Positions 1 through 11,799 of a DNA stretch of 64,000 nucleotides are shown in pieces (positions within the stretch are counted from its first letter, which is position 1; each line of letters begins with the position of its first letter). The position numbers and the translations under genes are program-made. This DNA is from Castor canadensis (lineage: Eukaryota; Chordata; Mammalia; Rodentia; Castoridae). The stretch spans positions 7,398,001-7,462,000 of the forward strand of contig NC_133400.1 of the NCBI RefSeq assembly GCF_047511655.1. The letters run 5' to 3'. The notes under the pieces were generated by a model, which had not been told where the DNA came from, made no database searches, and saw only the letters and a list, made by a program, of their open reading frames with translations.

Positions 1-620
1 TCTTATTGTAGTAGTTGAGACCACATGTCCTTTGTGGCATGGTCCCCATTTCACTTAATTTAACCTCGTATCAAGAGCATTTCTCATATCATTAACTTGC
101 TCCATCAATGTAATTACTGATGGCTGTGTGCTATTCTACCCTATAGAAATACCATAATTTATGTAGTTGTTAGAATATTTTTAGGATTTTTGTTTTCTAT
201 TATACTGAATCTTTAAATCTATCCACATTTCTGAAGTTTTTTTTTTGGCTTAGATTCCTAGAAGCAGAATTCCTGGCCAAAGCACACGAATATTTTAATG
301 GCCTTGATTCATTTTATAAATTTCTTTTCAAAAGAATTGTGCAACCTCTTCTGCCTTGCTGATGAAGATGTTTGTCTCACTATACTCCCTGGAGTATATT
401 TTTAAATTTTAAGTCTTTCCTCTGACAATGTGTAAATATTTTATTTTTGTTTTCATCAGCATGTTTTGTTAACCAATCAATGCCAGTTTTTTCATATGAT
501 ACTAGATATTTATGTTTTATATTCTGAAAAATTCTATTCTAATTATATACCCTTTTTTGAAAACTCAAAATACCTTTAGAACTTCTCTGGATTTATTTTT
601 AAACAAATTTTATCAGCTAG
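1..620 (-). mobile_element. Decayed L1/HAL1-like LINE remnant
   Basis: On the plus strand this reads as the reverse complement of an old LINE. Landmarks are the 'ccataatttatgta' and 'cctagaagcagaattcctgg' stretches that recur in old L1/HAL1 copies. No frame is open. It runs off the left edge. The family is judged by eye and could be another L1M relative. Confidence 0.4.
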
Positions 621-939
621 TTTTTTTTTTTAAATGGATTGAAATGACCCTTTCTGATCATAGCCCTCACCCACCTCTACCCCATTCTGTCACCCTCTGA
701 GTTTGTTTTCTCCATTTGAATGATCTGCATTTCTTCATTTTAGCCCTGTTTTCTGGGGCCACCAATTTCCTTTGCAGACTACAGAGCACTGTGTATGTGG
801 GTCTTACTGCTCACCCTTGACCCCATATGCAGAAACTTTGACATTACTTTGGACCCTCATTGCCTTGATCTTCCTTTATTCCACTTGGGCAATCTCAAAT
901 CGGGAACACTTCCAGAAAGAGTCTTGAAAATGGACTCAT
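621..939. other. Unassigned sequence
   Basis: No gene, RNA or named repeat recognised. Short frames here have no recognisable domains. Confidence 0.5.
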
Positions 940-1985
940 TCAATGCACTTATTTGACACCTAGTTGGCAAGCATGTACTATATGTCAGGCACTGTCTAAG
1001 TGTTTGGATTAGGTCCATAAGCAAAGAGCACTTCCCTCATAGAACTTGTGTTCCATGGGAGAGACACAGTAATCAATACACACAATAAATAAGTAAATGA
1101 GTGCTGAGTGCTATGTCAAAAGAAAAAGTTGAGATAAGGAGATCAGAGATGGGGTGGTGGTGGTGGTGGTGGTGGTGGTTACAGTTTAAATGGGGTGGTC
1201 AGGTTCACCATCAATGAAATGGCACAGTTTGTGCAGACAGACAGCAGGTGAGGGGCATAGCTGTGATCTCTAGAGGAAAAGCATTCCAGGCAAGACACAT
1301 GTGACCCTAAGGTATGGTGTACTTGGTGAGTCCAAGGTGTGCAAGGAGACTGGTGGTTGGAGTGGAGGAATAATGGAGAGATAGTAGGAGATAAAGTCCA
1401 AGAGGTTAAGAAGGAGTCCAAGACCTGGTAAAACCATTCCAAGGATTGTGGATTTTAGTCTGAATGAAGTCAGAGTGGTGGGGACAATCACAGCATCTTG
1501 CACAGAGGAGTGGCCTGATCCAGCTCAGGGTTTAAAAGTACCACTCAGCCTCCTGTGTGAGGTGATAATGTAGAAGCACAGAGGTAGAAATTGTGCAGCT
1601 GGGTCCAGGGTGGCAGTTGAGGATGTAGATAGTTGTAATCAGACTGTCAGTCTGTTTTGAAGGTATAGCCAGCTGAGTCTGCCGCTAGATTATATGCAAG
1701 ATTTTAGAGAAAGAGAAAAAATAAGAACAGTTGGTACAATGGGATGGAGAAGGTTATGAGTGAGGTTAAGATTGCACATTGCTTTTAGACACCTTGTATC
1801 TTCAATAACTAATTACGATTCTAGGTAGAGCTGTTGGGCAGGCAGTGTAGAGTGGATATTAGGAGAGAAGACTGAGCTAGAAATATAATGCTGGGAGTGT
1901 CCAGGATATAGATGGAATTTAAAGCCATCAGACTGTATGAGATCCCTGGGGAAGGAGTGCAGACAGAGAATGGCCAGCTCTGCAA
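940..1985 (-). mobile_element. L2 LINE remnant, about 1 kb
   Basis: Reading rightward, the block shows the reverse complement of the L2 3' region: 'catgtactatatgtcaggcactgtctaa', then a 'cattccaggcaagac' stretch, a 'gattttagtctgaatgaag' stretch and 'tagatggaatttaaagccatcagactg'. The order agrees with other mammalian L2 copies. A (GGT)n tract expanded inside it at 1151-1180. It is non-coding and heavily diverged. Confidence 0.55.
1151..1180. repeat. (GGT)n microsatellite
   Basis: About ten GGT units in a row, inside the L2 remnant. Likely length-polymorphic. Confidence 0.95.
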
Positions 1986-2202
1986 ATTACTGTGCTCTAA
2001 TATCAGCTGGGCTCTGCGTGCAGACTGCTAATTCTTCTGCTTTTCCCTGTGCGTTTTAATCTGTCCTGCCAAGAGTTACATAAAAAGATGATAAGATGCT
2101 ACATGTTCTGTATCTTTCTGAATCTCATATATGATTTGGCAAATTCAGAAAAGGGTTAGATTGAATTTACATTATACAGAACAGTAGTACATTTGTTATT
2201 TT

Positions 2203-2640
2203 GTGGTGGTACTGGGGTTTGAACTCAGGGCTTTGTGTTTATGAGGCAGGTGCTCTAATGCTTGAGCCATACTTCTAGCCCTTTTTGCCCTGTTATTTTG
2301 GAGATAGGGTCTTGCTTTTTGCCCAGTCTGGCCTGGACCACAATCCTCCTACTTTACACTTCCCACCATAGCTGAGATGACAGGCACATGCCATCACATC
2401 CAGATTTTTTTTTCCTGTTGAGATGGATTCTTGTGAACTTTTTTGCCTGGGCTGACTTGGGACCAAGATACTCCTGATCTCAGCTTCCCACATAGCTATA
2501 GGAGTGAATCACAGTGCTAGCTATTGGTTGAAATGGGAATATTGTGAACTTTTTGCCTGGGTTGGCCTTGAACCGAGATCCTCCATCAATCAGCTTTCCA
2601 GGTAGTTAGGATTGTAGGCATGAGCCACCTGTGCCCAGCT
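2203..2640 (-). mobile_element. Composite SINE, three B1 monomers + ID-like unit
   Basis: Read on the minus strand this has three successive B1-like (7SL-derived) monomers, each ending near 'gccatgcctgt..cagctac'-type sequence, then an ID-like tRNA-derived unit with box-B-like 'gagttcaaaccccagtacc'. On the plus strand the ID-like unit is about 2203-2283 and the monomers are roughly 2284-2402, 2403-2520 and 2521-2640. Most copies in the window have one or two B1 units, so this trimer is an outlier. It is diverged and old. Confidence 0.7.
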
Positions 2641-3195
2641 ATAAATGCACTTTTAAAAGAAAAAATAGTCTTTCTAAGAAACTTTGTGCTTTTTCTAAGA
2701 TTCTTCTAGACTCTATAATTTGGCTCAAATATGGAGGTATGTGTTTCCCAGGTCAGGAGTGCTAAGGTAGAAAATTGGGGATGTGACCTCATCCATGCCC
2801 AATGTTTTCAACTGTCTGTGCATTGAAAATTTAGCTTTTAATATAGGATGCACACCAGAGGGAAGAAAAGGGACCCAGGAACAGTGGATCCAACTTAGAA
2901 GAGTAATGAAAAGAAGTTCTCCTATGTAGCTGGGCTATGTTTCTACCGCACCATTTATTTAGGTTAAAACAGAAGGTTGGAAGGCTCCTGAAAGGACATT
3001 TTCTTGAGACAAAGGCTTTTATACATTCTTAGGACACTGCAGATACTTAAGGATTTGATAAAGACAAATAGTTGGTGGAGAATAGAAAAGCAATTTAAAA
3101 CTCCATGAAAAACAGAAAGACATACAAGCAGGGTAATGTTTTTATTGGAGTTTATTGAGCTTAATTAATCATCCCTGCAGAGAAAGCCTGTACTT
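2641..3195. other. Unassigned sequence
   Basis: No gene, RNA or named repeat recognised. Confidence 0.5.
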
Positions 3196-3311
3196 TATTT
3201 ATTTATTTTTTGAGAGAGGTTCTTGCTATGTAGCCCAGGTTGACCTTCAACTTGTGATCCTCCTGCCTTTGCTGCAAGTGCTGGGATTACAGGCATGCGC
3301 TGCCCTACCTG
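3196..3311 (-). mobile_element. B1 SINE, single monomer
   Basis: Reverse complement of a classic rodent B1: 'gtagcccaggttgacc', 'caagtgctgggattacaggcatgcgc'. An A-rich tail appears as T-rich 'ttatttatttattttttgag' at the left. The internal 7SL-type Pol III promoter would face left. No ID unit is attached. Confidence 0.8.
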
Positions 3312-3439
3312 ATTGGACTTATTTTTAATCATAGGGCAAGACCCTTTTAGAGAAAAGTATGTTCTTAGGATAAATGACATTTATTGAGTCCCCATTCTTT
3401 TGTCATTAATTGTTGAATAGAATCACATTTTACGAACTA

Positions 3440-3545
3440 CTCACATCTTCCCAATAGGATAAGTACTATGATCTCCATTTTATAGTGGCAAAAACTCAAA
3501 TGTGGAGAAGATGAGAAACTACAGACCCAAATATTGCACCCCCTA
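3440..3545 (-). mobile_element. MIR remnant
   Basis: Contains 'aagtactatgatctccattttatagtggcaaaaact', the diverged reverse complement of the MIR core ('ccattttacagatgaggaaact'). Short and old. Confidence 0.45.
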
Positions 3546-3845
3546 AACACTTCTGGATTCAAACATCATCTGCCTGCTTTGAAAGCAGGCATCCATGTGT
3601 GGTCTTTCCCAAGGTTCATTCAGAACAGATAGAGAAATGCTTATCATCCACACAAGAAGTGTTAAGTATAATTGGTCTTTCACGAGTTATTTTTAACACT
3701 TATTAACAGCAATAGAAATCCAAACTAAAGCTATTAGAAGCTGAATCATAACACTCGTCCCTACCTGATAAATGAATGTTGTGATTAATACCCAATTATT
3801 GTACTGCAGTAATACTAAATAGAGTGGTTCATTAGAATCTTTAAA

Positions 3846-4038
3846 TTAGTTCTCAACTGGGGGGTGATATGACCCCAAAAGGACATTTGACAGTGAGTGG
3901 GAGATTATTCCTGGCATCTCTGAGGTAGAGGCCATGGATGTTGTTACACATCACACAATGCTACCCCTCCCCCGCCTCCGACCTGAACAACAAAGTGTAC
4001 AGCCCAGAACATCAGTCACACTGAGACTGAGAAATCCT
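3846..4038 (+). mobile_element. MER20-like hAT-Charlie element
   Basis: The left end 'gttctcaactggggggtgat', an internal 'gaccccaaaaggacatttg', 'ggcatctctgaggtagaggcca' and the right end 'gagactgagaaatcc' match the order of a MER20 non-autonomous DNA transposon. The ends are imperfect inverted repeats (ttctcaac / ctgagaaa). It has no transposase. Confidence 0.65.
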
Positions 4039-4334
4039 TCCTAAATAAAGAGCAGATTCAGAGAAACACAACAAATGCAATTTGATTAATGTGTGAATTC
4101 TTTCTCTTTTTTATCCCCCCACAAATAATTGAGTTTTTTGAGTAAATATCTGATTTTTGGCATTATTTCAAATAATGGTTTGATAAAAGGGGTAAAAAAT
4201 GAATCATTTATAATAGTCTGGATAAAGCAAGTACCCATTTTTCTCCTGTCAAGTTTCAAGTATGTGTAAAGCATGTTGATAAGGGGTGCACATGTCTTCT
4301 GTATGAGATAGCTTGTGTATGCATATGGGCTGTT

Positions 4335-4338
<4 letters not shown>
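4039..4338. other. Unassigned AT-rich sequence
   Basis: No repeat family or gene recognised between the MER20-like copy and the microsatellite. Confidence 0.5.

Positions 4339-4421
<83 letters not shown>
4339..4421. repeat. Compound (CT)n(GT)n microsatellite
   Basis: An uninterrupted (CT)21 run changes at 4381 directly into a (GT)20 run. Low-complexity peptide frames across it (SLSLS, VCVCV, HTHTH) are artefacts. The pure GT half can adopt Z-DNA and the CT half triplex-type structures. Expected to be highly polymorphic. Confidence 0.98.
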
Positions 4422-4422
<1 letters not shown>

Positions 4423-5149
4423 TCTATGCTCTTTCTGGTTTTGGGGGGGAAGTACAAATTGGGTTTTGGGAAAAAGATGCCCCCCCTCCTCCAACCTTAA
4501 GCCTTCACTTCTCCCCAGTAAGATTTCCTTTGCAACTTGGCCTCTTTTACACTCCCATCTCGTGCTTCCTCTCTTCTAATCTGATACCTCTGCGTACATA
4601 TCTAAACATGATCAGTGACAGTTTTCGCTGCGGGGTGAGGCTTTTACTGACAAGGCCAGTGAGCACTGATTTGAGACCAGCCATTGTGAGTGACTTCAGC
4701 TGTCTCTTCAAGTGACATCCAGCTACTTGAGAAAGGAGTGATGATGAAAGTTCTTTGGACAGAAAACTTTCGCTGACAAGAAGGTGACAGGTCCTTGCAC
4801 AGCTGGTCTCTGATATATCTCTGAAGGGGCCCACAGAGTGACTAATTTGTGCTTTGCAGTAGCTGTGAGGAAGTGTAGGGCTTGTGCATTATGAGGGTTT
4901 AGGGGAGTCTGTAAGACAGACTGGCAGTGGGTGCAGGCTGGAGTAACCCATTGTTGGGGGAGCAATAGGCAGGGAATCCTGTCTTTCCAGAAATCCTGTC
5001 TGTCTAGAACATGAGAATGTTGAAAATATTAACAATGAGTAGATATTTTCCATGCCTAAAATCCATTCTTGTCCTTGAAGCAGTACCTTGATTTTCCCTT
5101 AGCAAGCTGCCCATCTCTACTCATATTTGGTGGGGGGCAACATTGGCTT
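4422..5149. other. Unassigned sequence
   Basis: No gene or named repeat recognised. Overlapping frames of 80-110 codons on both strands (4383-4965) show no domain, and some begin in the microsatellite. Confidence 0.5.
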
Positions 5150-5530
5150 CCCTAGGGATTAGCTAATCAACAAATTCATTCCTTACATCATAGCAGTTGA
5201 TTCAGGGAAGGCAGCTGACCCAAGACAATCTGATTGAGACTAAATTCTGTGACTTGGGAGAGAGATGCTCTTTCTCTCTGTAGCCACCACGCTGTGGATA
5301 TAAGCCTGGAATTTCTGAGAACCACCACGTGGAACAAGTTAGTTAGAGAATGAACCAGATGGGAGAATGGAATTGCTCAGAAATAGGGAAAAGAGACATT
5401 CCACTCCTAATGAAATTATTTGAGACTCTCAGCTGCATCTGAAGGACTCTCTATCCTGGACTTTTCCATTACACAAACCAATGAGCTCTTGTTTTCCCTA
5501 TAGTTAATTTAAATTAGTTTCTCAACAGAA
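5150..5530 (+). repeat. Old interspersed repeat, family not named
   Basis: Text such as 'tgattcagggaaggcagctgacccaagac', 'gcctggaatttctgagaaccaccacgtgg' and 'ctggacttttccattacac' follows the word order of a dispersed ancient mammalian repeat I recognise but cannot name. Non-coding. Confidence 0.35.
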
Positions 5531-5611
5531 TGATTCCTGATCAATAGAAATAGCTGCCATTTTTGAGGGTCTGCAAACACTGCAGCTATCTTTTCTGTGG
5601 AGAGATAGTGA

Positions 5612-5806
5612 AGTATGGTGGGTTTTGGAGCCACTCTGTCTGACTTTGAGTTTTGTCTGGACATTTCTTACCTGTGCGCCACTTAGAGGAAGCTTAATTT
5701 TTTTCTACCTAAGATTTCTCATCTGCACAATAGAGATAATTGCATCTACCCTGGGTTGATTGTTCAAAGTATTTAGAACAATGCCTGAAACACAAAACAT
5801 ACTCAC
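5612..5806 (+). mobile_element. MIR SINE
   Basis: Follows MIR order: 'ggagccactctgtctgactttgag', 'tgcgccactta', 'atttctcatctgcacaatagagataat', 'agaacaatgcctgaaacac'. Non-coding. Confidence 0.65.
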
Positions 5807-5959
5807 TTCATGTTAGAGCCAGGGATGGCTGTTTTGGGTCAAGATCTAGGCTGTGCTCACTAAGAAAGGACACCCCAAGAACCAACCATTTATACCAGTT
5901 GACTAGACCTAAAATGAATTATCCTATTGATAGGGAAAAGCCTTTAAAAAGTGCTACAT

Positions 5960-6300
5960 CATGTTTCATTTATTCATTTCTTCCAGAAGTGTTTATGGAG
6001 AGACTGCTCAGTGCCAGATGTTTAGTTGGATACCAACATGAATAGATGAAAGTCTTTCTTCAAGAAGGGGAGAAATCAAAGCACAAATAATATTAATAGG
6101 ATAGGGAAAGTGTTGAGTACTATATGAGAGATGAAGTCAAGTACTGTGGAGGCTGTAAAGAGGGAGAGGATTTGAAAAAGGACAAAATGAAAGGTTTCAG
6201 GAAACAGATGTTGATTAGATGGGATTCTGATCCATGGAGTTTGGATTTTATAGAGAGGAGAAAAGCATGAGCCAAGACACAGGAAGTATGAGTCAACTTC
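5960..6300 (-). mobile_element. L2 LINE remnant
   Basis: Reverse-complement L2 3' region: 'tttattcatttcttccagaagtgtttatggag', 'ctcagtgccagatgttt', 'ggagtttggattttatag'. Decayed and non-coding. Confidence 0.5.
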
Positions 6301-6919
6301 TATATCCTCTTCCATAAGCAAAAGAGATTGTACATGACTCATGACCCCAGTGCTAGGCAGATACCTTTTATCTGTAGGGATAAGTCCAGTAACAAGGAGT
6401 TTCTTGCATTTTTATGGTCTATTCACCACTAATCAAGACAACTCATCAAAGCCCATCAAATCTAGCTTAACCCAATATACAAAATCAGAAAGCTGGCTAC
6501 AATCTACCTATCCTTCCACCTGTGTTCCTTTTATTTGTACAGAGGCCCTTACATTATAACAGTTTGTTGTGTCTCCTATGGTGGCCTATCCTTTTTCTTT
6601 CTCAGCAACATTAGAAAGATGTTTTGTCTCACTAACTTGCTTCATTTCATAACATTATTTACTTTTCCTAGGCATGTAAGACTGGTTCTCTTCATCTAGC
6701 CTCCATTCTCAGTACCTTACCTCTGGACCACAGAGGGCCCATCATTCCCTCTTCCTGGCTCAGAGCATCTTATTTATTTCTTTGGGGAGACCAATAGACT
6801 CTCTGTAGAGCAATCATAGTTTAAAGAGCTGGATGGGGGGGAAGGAAAGAGGAAAGGGATCCTGGGAAGACCTCAGTCTCCATAACATTATAATGTGATT
6901 AAATGTTGAAAAATAGTGA
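6301..6919. other. Unassigned sequence
   Basis: No gene or clear repeat seen. A short G-run sits near 6834-6841. Confidence 0.45.
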
Positions 6920-7249
6920 GTGAGAAGACTGAAAGACAGAGATAATGGCCCAATGGTGAAGGGCCTTGAATGTAAGTGAAAGGAATTTCAATTATGTAGT
7001 CTCAATGACTGAATCTTTTGGAATTTTTTTAACATAAGAGTACCATGTTAGGTGTCCATTTGGGAGAGATTATCATGGCAAGAGAGTGTTGGGTATGAAA
7101 GGAGAGGGAGGAAATTACAATTCCCTGTTGAGAAGACAGGGAATAGAAAAGATGGGGGAGATGTGGGAGATTCTGTGATGAAGAGGAGCTCTGCCGTATT
7201 GCACATCAATGATGGTTACATGGTGGTGGATTTAGAATACCAGGATAGG
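6920..7249 (-). mobile_element. Probable L2 remnant
   Basis: Phrases such as 'gaagggccttgaatgtaag' and 'agattatcatggcaagagag' resemble the minus-strand L2 region also seen at 940-1985. It abuts the MLT1 LTR. A 74-codon frame (7052-7276) has no domain. Confidence 0.35.
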
Positions 7250-7817
7250 TGTATTCACTTCCTATGGTTGCCATGACAAATGGCTACAAACTTGGTGGCT
7301 TAAAACAACAGGAACTTAGTCTTTCATGGTTTGAAACAAAGGTGTCAGTAGGGCTACTTTCTCTCTAGAGATTTTAGGGTAGAACCCTTCCTTGCCCCTT
7401 CCAACTTCTGATATCAGGTGTTCATTGGCTGGGAGCTACATGACATCAGCATCTTCTCTTGTCTTCACATGGTCTTCTCTCTGTGTATCTTTTTTTTTTG
7501 TCATTATTGTTTGTTTCAGTTTTTTGAGACAAAGTCTTGCTAAGTTGCACAGGCTGACCTCAAACTTTTGTTCCTTCTGCATCCATCTCCCAAATGCTGA
7601 AGAAGATATTTTCAAATATCTTCTGCCTTCTCTAATTAGGACACTTGGCATTGGATTAAGGGCCAATTCTAAATAATAGATGATCTCATCTTGAGATTCT
7701 TAATTAATTACATCTGCAAAGACCCTTTTCCCAAGTAAGATCATCACATTCACAAATTCTAGGACTTAGGACTTGGCTATATCTTTTGGAGGAGGCATTA
7801 TTAAACTCACTACAACA
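7250..7817 (-). mobile_element. MLT1-family LTR (ERVL-MaLR), split by a B1
   Basis: Read in reverse, this is a solo MaLR LTR. Landmarks on the plus strand are 'ggttgccatgacaaa', 'cttggtggcttaaaacaacaggaac', 'cttcacatggtcttctctctgtg', 'ggacacttggcattgga', 'gatctcatcttgagattctt', 'acatctgcaaagaccctttt' and 'cactacaaca'. A B1-like SINE interrupts it at 7489-7602. No viral gene is present. It is a non-coding, ancient LTR. Confidence 0.75.
7489..7602 (-). mobile_element. B1 SINE inside the MLT1 LTR
   Basis: A T-run (its A-tail) is followed by 'gagacaaagtcttgctaagttgcacaggctgacctc' and 'caaatgctga', a reverse-complement B1 truncated at its 5' end. LTR text resumes directly after it, so it postdates the LTR. 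Confidence 0.65.
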
Positions 7818-8079
7818 GGTGGTAAGAGTCTGAAGGACAAGCTAATAGGGAAGAAAATCTTTGAACAAAATTTAGAAGTTAGTTGAGATTTATGCTTAAG
7901 ATGATACAATGCCTGAGATTTGCTTCATGAAAATCCAAAAAGTGAGAAAGAGTCTAAATGGAACTCAGACTCAGGTCTCCCTGAGCTAGTAAATTATTGA
8001 AGCTGGTGGATAACAAGGATCATTATTGCTACCCTCTCACCTTTTGTGTTTGAAATTTCTGAAAATAAAAACATGCCAA
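7818..8079. other. Unassigned sequence
   Basis: No gene or repeat recognised. Confidence 0.5.
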
Positions 8080-8900
8080 AGGAATATAATGAAGGCTGTT
8101 CCATTTCCTTAGGTTAATTACCTATTAATTAAATTTCAGTTTGTTTAAGTGCTCACGATATCCCTGGCATTGGCTGAAACTTTCGTTGATAAATTGCAGG
8201 ATGTCCACAGATTTTAATTTTACCATGGATAGAACGTGTTTGTATTATCTGACAAATGGTCTAATGATTTACTTTGTGTGGAAGCACGTGTGTCTGTGAC
8301 AAGATTTTGTCTTAGGATAAATGCTCTTTCATCACAAGCAAGTGGAAAATTCAAGTCACTTGTCCAAACCCAATGCAGTCAAAACCTATGACTAGCCAGG
8401 GTCATGTCGAAGGAAACAGTTTGTTTTTCTTAATCATGCTGATGTCACAAGTAGGTCTGGGTGACAGCTATCCTGTCCTGACTCTATGAACTAACTGTAA
8501 TAGGGAAAGATGGGCCTTTTTAACTGTAGGAAAATTCTGGAATTGTTACAGTTATCACACTTCCATAGCAGACAGTTGTTATCAGAATGGGAGGGAAATG
8601 CAGAACCCAATAAAATATCAAACACAGACAAAAACATGTAGGCAGGTGTGATTCTGTAATTTAAGCTATGATTTCTTTTAAGTCGTTTCTAGTTTCATTG
8701 CAAAGCTTAGTGTAATGATGATGTCAGAAGAATAGTTTGCTGAGTTATTTAAAAGTGTACAGATGCCATTTACATGGTATGTTGTTGACAGTTAAAAATG
8801 ACATGTCTGTTATTCATGTGGTCCCCCTGACAAGGAAGATCCTGCTTGAACTTGGCAGCTATAGGTGGAGAAGAGGAAAGTAATGGAGTACAAGATGTTA
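8080..8900. promoter_or_regulatory. Candidate conserved non-coding / enhancer element
   Basis: This ~0.8 kb has no recognisable repeat, no long frame, moderate complexity and a density of transcription-factor-like words: a CACGTG E-box (8285-8290), 'tattaattaaattt', 'gttgacag' and 'tgatgtcac'. Regulatory function is inferred only from the absence of repeats and the motif texture. It may simply be unique neutral DNA. Confidence 0.25.
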
Positions 8901-9084
8901 CCCTGTACTTCGATATGTCTTGGGCCATTTCAGGAATGGAGTACAGCAGTTTTCCTACAAGGAGGAGTGACTAGCTCAGGGACATCTGAATCTGATGTAA
9001 ACACCATTTAATGTTTCCTTGGACCCTCCCATCACTGTTTCAGTTTCTTTGTTACCATCTTCATCTTGGGTCTGCATTCTGATT

Positions 9085-9320
9085 GCAGTGGTTAAAAGCA
9101 CACAGCCTGGAATCAAATCCTAGTGGTGCCAGTTGCTAATCCCGAAGCCTGAATTGAGCTGCTTGAGTCCTCTAAGGACCAGTTTCTACCTTTTTCAGAT
9201 GGGCAAGATAATTTCTAGTTGTTGTAAAAAGTGGCTTATAATTAAATGACAGAACACATATGATACCCTTAGTGCAAGGTTGGCCTTATGTGAATCACTC
9301 AGTAAGTATCAATTATTAGT
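9085..9320 (+). mobile_element. MIR SINE, near full length
   Basis: Follows MIR order: 'tgcagtggttaaaagcacacagcctggaatcaaatcc', 'gccagttgctaat', 'ctacctttttcagatgggcaagata', then 'cactcagtaagtatcaattatta'. Old tRNA-derived SINE. Confidence 0.65.
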
Positions 9321-11574
9321 TAGTTAGGGAATAAAGAAACTTTCTAGGCCTCCAAAACAGCAAGAGGAGGAAAGGAAATGCACCGGCTAAAGCAGCTTTT
9401 CGATTATCTGAGTCACTGAAGGAAATGGAAAGGCAAATCTTTCTCTTCACTTTGGGAACTAATTTGTTGAATCCCTGCTATGCATGTTTTCTCCAGTGTG
9501 TAGAAGAGCCAAAATCTGAACTCAGTTCTTGTCACTTCTAGAGTTGAGGCTTCTCCAGCAGAGAGTTGCTATGTTTCCTTCTCTTTCCTTGAAATACCCA
9601 GTAATTGAGAAATCCCATCCTCCAATGGTTCTTAGTCTCCAGGACACTGATACACTCTAGTTCAGCCACAGCTAAGTGGAGTGGGTGGGATAGGAGTGTG
9701 CAGGGGCTGTGGGCTGTGTCCTGCATCTGGGGACTTTCTTTTGGTTCAGTCATTGAGGCATCCGTGGCTCTCAGCTGGATGTGGAGTGATGTGAGTTGAG
9801 GTGTCTGCAGTCCTGAGATGTAAATAAACCCACAGGGATAAATCTTAAGTGTGGAGATGCAATTCTTCTTCATCCTGTGCTCCTTGGAGGCTTGGAACAT
9901 TTGCCCATCTGAACAGCTTGAGTCCATTTCACTGGGCCAGATTTCCAGACTCTTGGGAGTTATGGCAGCGGCTGAACTGGGTCAACTGGGGATGGCGCAG
10001 ACCTAGGGATGGATGTCAGGTTGAGAGCATTGGATTCATGTCTTCATTTTGAGCAAGAGCAGAGCCCCAGAGGTAAGAAAAGATTCTTTTGGGCAATGCT
10101 GCCAAACTTGTTTTTCTATTGTTTGTTTTTTGTTGTTTCCGCTTTCATGAAGGGCAACAGTTATATTTTAGAATGTGGGACTGTGTCTTCAAAGTAGGCA
10201 GCTGGGACATCCCAGTAGTTTATTTGTGTTTTTTTGCTAGCAGATTCACATGACAGAGGGCAGAGTAGATTTTTTCTTTACAGGAGGAAGTCTTCTACCT
10301 TAGGACAGACCATAAAGTGGTCAACAGTGATTCCCAAAGGGATGGAAAAGCCACACATCATCTCACCTTGAAGGATGGGGTTGGCAGTGGGATTGATGCT
10401 GCTTCTGAGTTTATTCTGCATAGCTTTAAAGCTGAACTGTCTAGAATAACGGAACATACATTTTTCCAGTCCAAGAACACTGCTTTCTTTGGGTGAGGAT
10501 TCGCTTTTCTTTATGGTCGAGGGTTTCATCCATCACTGCCCTTCCTTGTCCAACTTCATTAAGCTGAGCTGGTGTTCATCTTGTAGCAGCTTAATAACCT
10601 TTATTTGTGGAGTCCCTCAAAGAAAGCCTTGGTTATAAATCCCACATCATGGAAAAGAAGGCATAAATGCCAATCTGTGTCACTGCATAATATTTATTAT
10701 TTTAATTAAAGAAAATGGATAGTGACATTTATTAGGTCACAAGTTACTTGTTAATGGCAAAGAATGACAAAAAAAATTACTGGTTTTATGACAAATCTTG
10801 GAGTGTTCCTCAGTGATTATTCTGTTATACTTTCAATGTGAGTACTGCTAACAATTCTTGGGGCACATTTTTTTTTTTGAAAACCAGTACTTGTTTTTGG
10901 CTAAACACACTTCCTGTACAGGAAAGCATTCATTTACTGAGAGGGAAAGTCAGAACTGGTTGGTGAATTCAGAGTTGCCTTCACCCCTCCCTACCCCCAG
11001 TCTCTTTAGGACAAACACTGGCTTTCTAAGGTAATTGTGTGTGGGGGTGGGTATTTGAGCATGTCCACTCTGCACTGCCAGGGATATAATAGTGCAAAGG
11101 CTGTGGACTTGAAGGTGTTAAAACACAAGTTATTTTATTTCATGCTTAAGCTACCACCATCTTCCAAGGACAAGAGTTTCCATCACCATAGTAGGGAAGT
11201 AAAAGGGAGCTGTGGCTCTGAGGAGGTTGCTGCTGCTGAAGTTACTTTTTCTGGACTTCTGTTTCCCTGAGTTTCAGCTCCTTTAGCTTTTGTATGACTT
11301 GTTTATATGAATGATCAGGACACTAGGAACTCTTAAGGCAGATTGGCTTCTTTAGTAAAAGTTGTTAGCTTGTATACATCATTTGGAATGTAATCTTTGT
11401 TTTGATGTATGTTTTATTTGTACTCTGTTGATGGGAGAATACTATAATGTAAGGATTATATTGTTTTTTATTTTAATACATTGCTAATTATTTCATCCCT
11501 TGAGTCTAATGATACCAAGAATATTTTTTTTTCTGTAGAGAGATACAGTCCACATTTATACATGAGGGAAGAAG
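9321..11574. other. Unassigned sequence, no gene recognised
   Basis: No named repeat seen over ~2.2 kb. The longest frame, minus strand 9538-9927 (129 codons), has a mixed composition, no signal peptide, membrane segment or known motif, and no splice-site-flanked exon I can support. A minus frame at 10278-10529 (83 codons) is equally unsupported. Parts may be decayed repeats. Confidence 0.4.
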
Positions 11575-11720
11575 CAAATGTTTATTGTATGTGTACTTCA
11601 TGTTAGACATTAAACTAGGCACTTTATATACATTCTAGCATTCAATCTTTCTAAGATACATACTATTGCTTTCCCACTGTATAAGTGAGGAAACTTAAAC
11701 TCAAACTCTTTAGGCTATAA
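11575..11720 (-). mobile_element. MIR remnant
   Basis: Reverse-complement MIR words: 'aaactaggcactttatatacattct', 'ttcccactgtataagtgaggaaactt'. Decayed. Confidence 0.5.
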
Positions 11721-11799
11721 AATCAAAGGCTGTCAGATCAGTTTCACACAATTGGTGTGTGTTTCTAAGATGTCTCTCATCACAGTGCACTCACGTCCT

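Noticed and set aside
4086-4715. Frames with long SLSLS, VCVCV, HTHTH and ERERE runs
   Set aside because: They are translations of the (CT)n(GT)n microsatellite.
9538-9927. 129-codon minus frame as a possible gene
   Set aside because: No motif, no plausible initiation context or splice sites, and of a length expected by chance in a 64-kb window.
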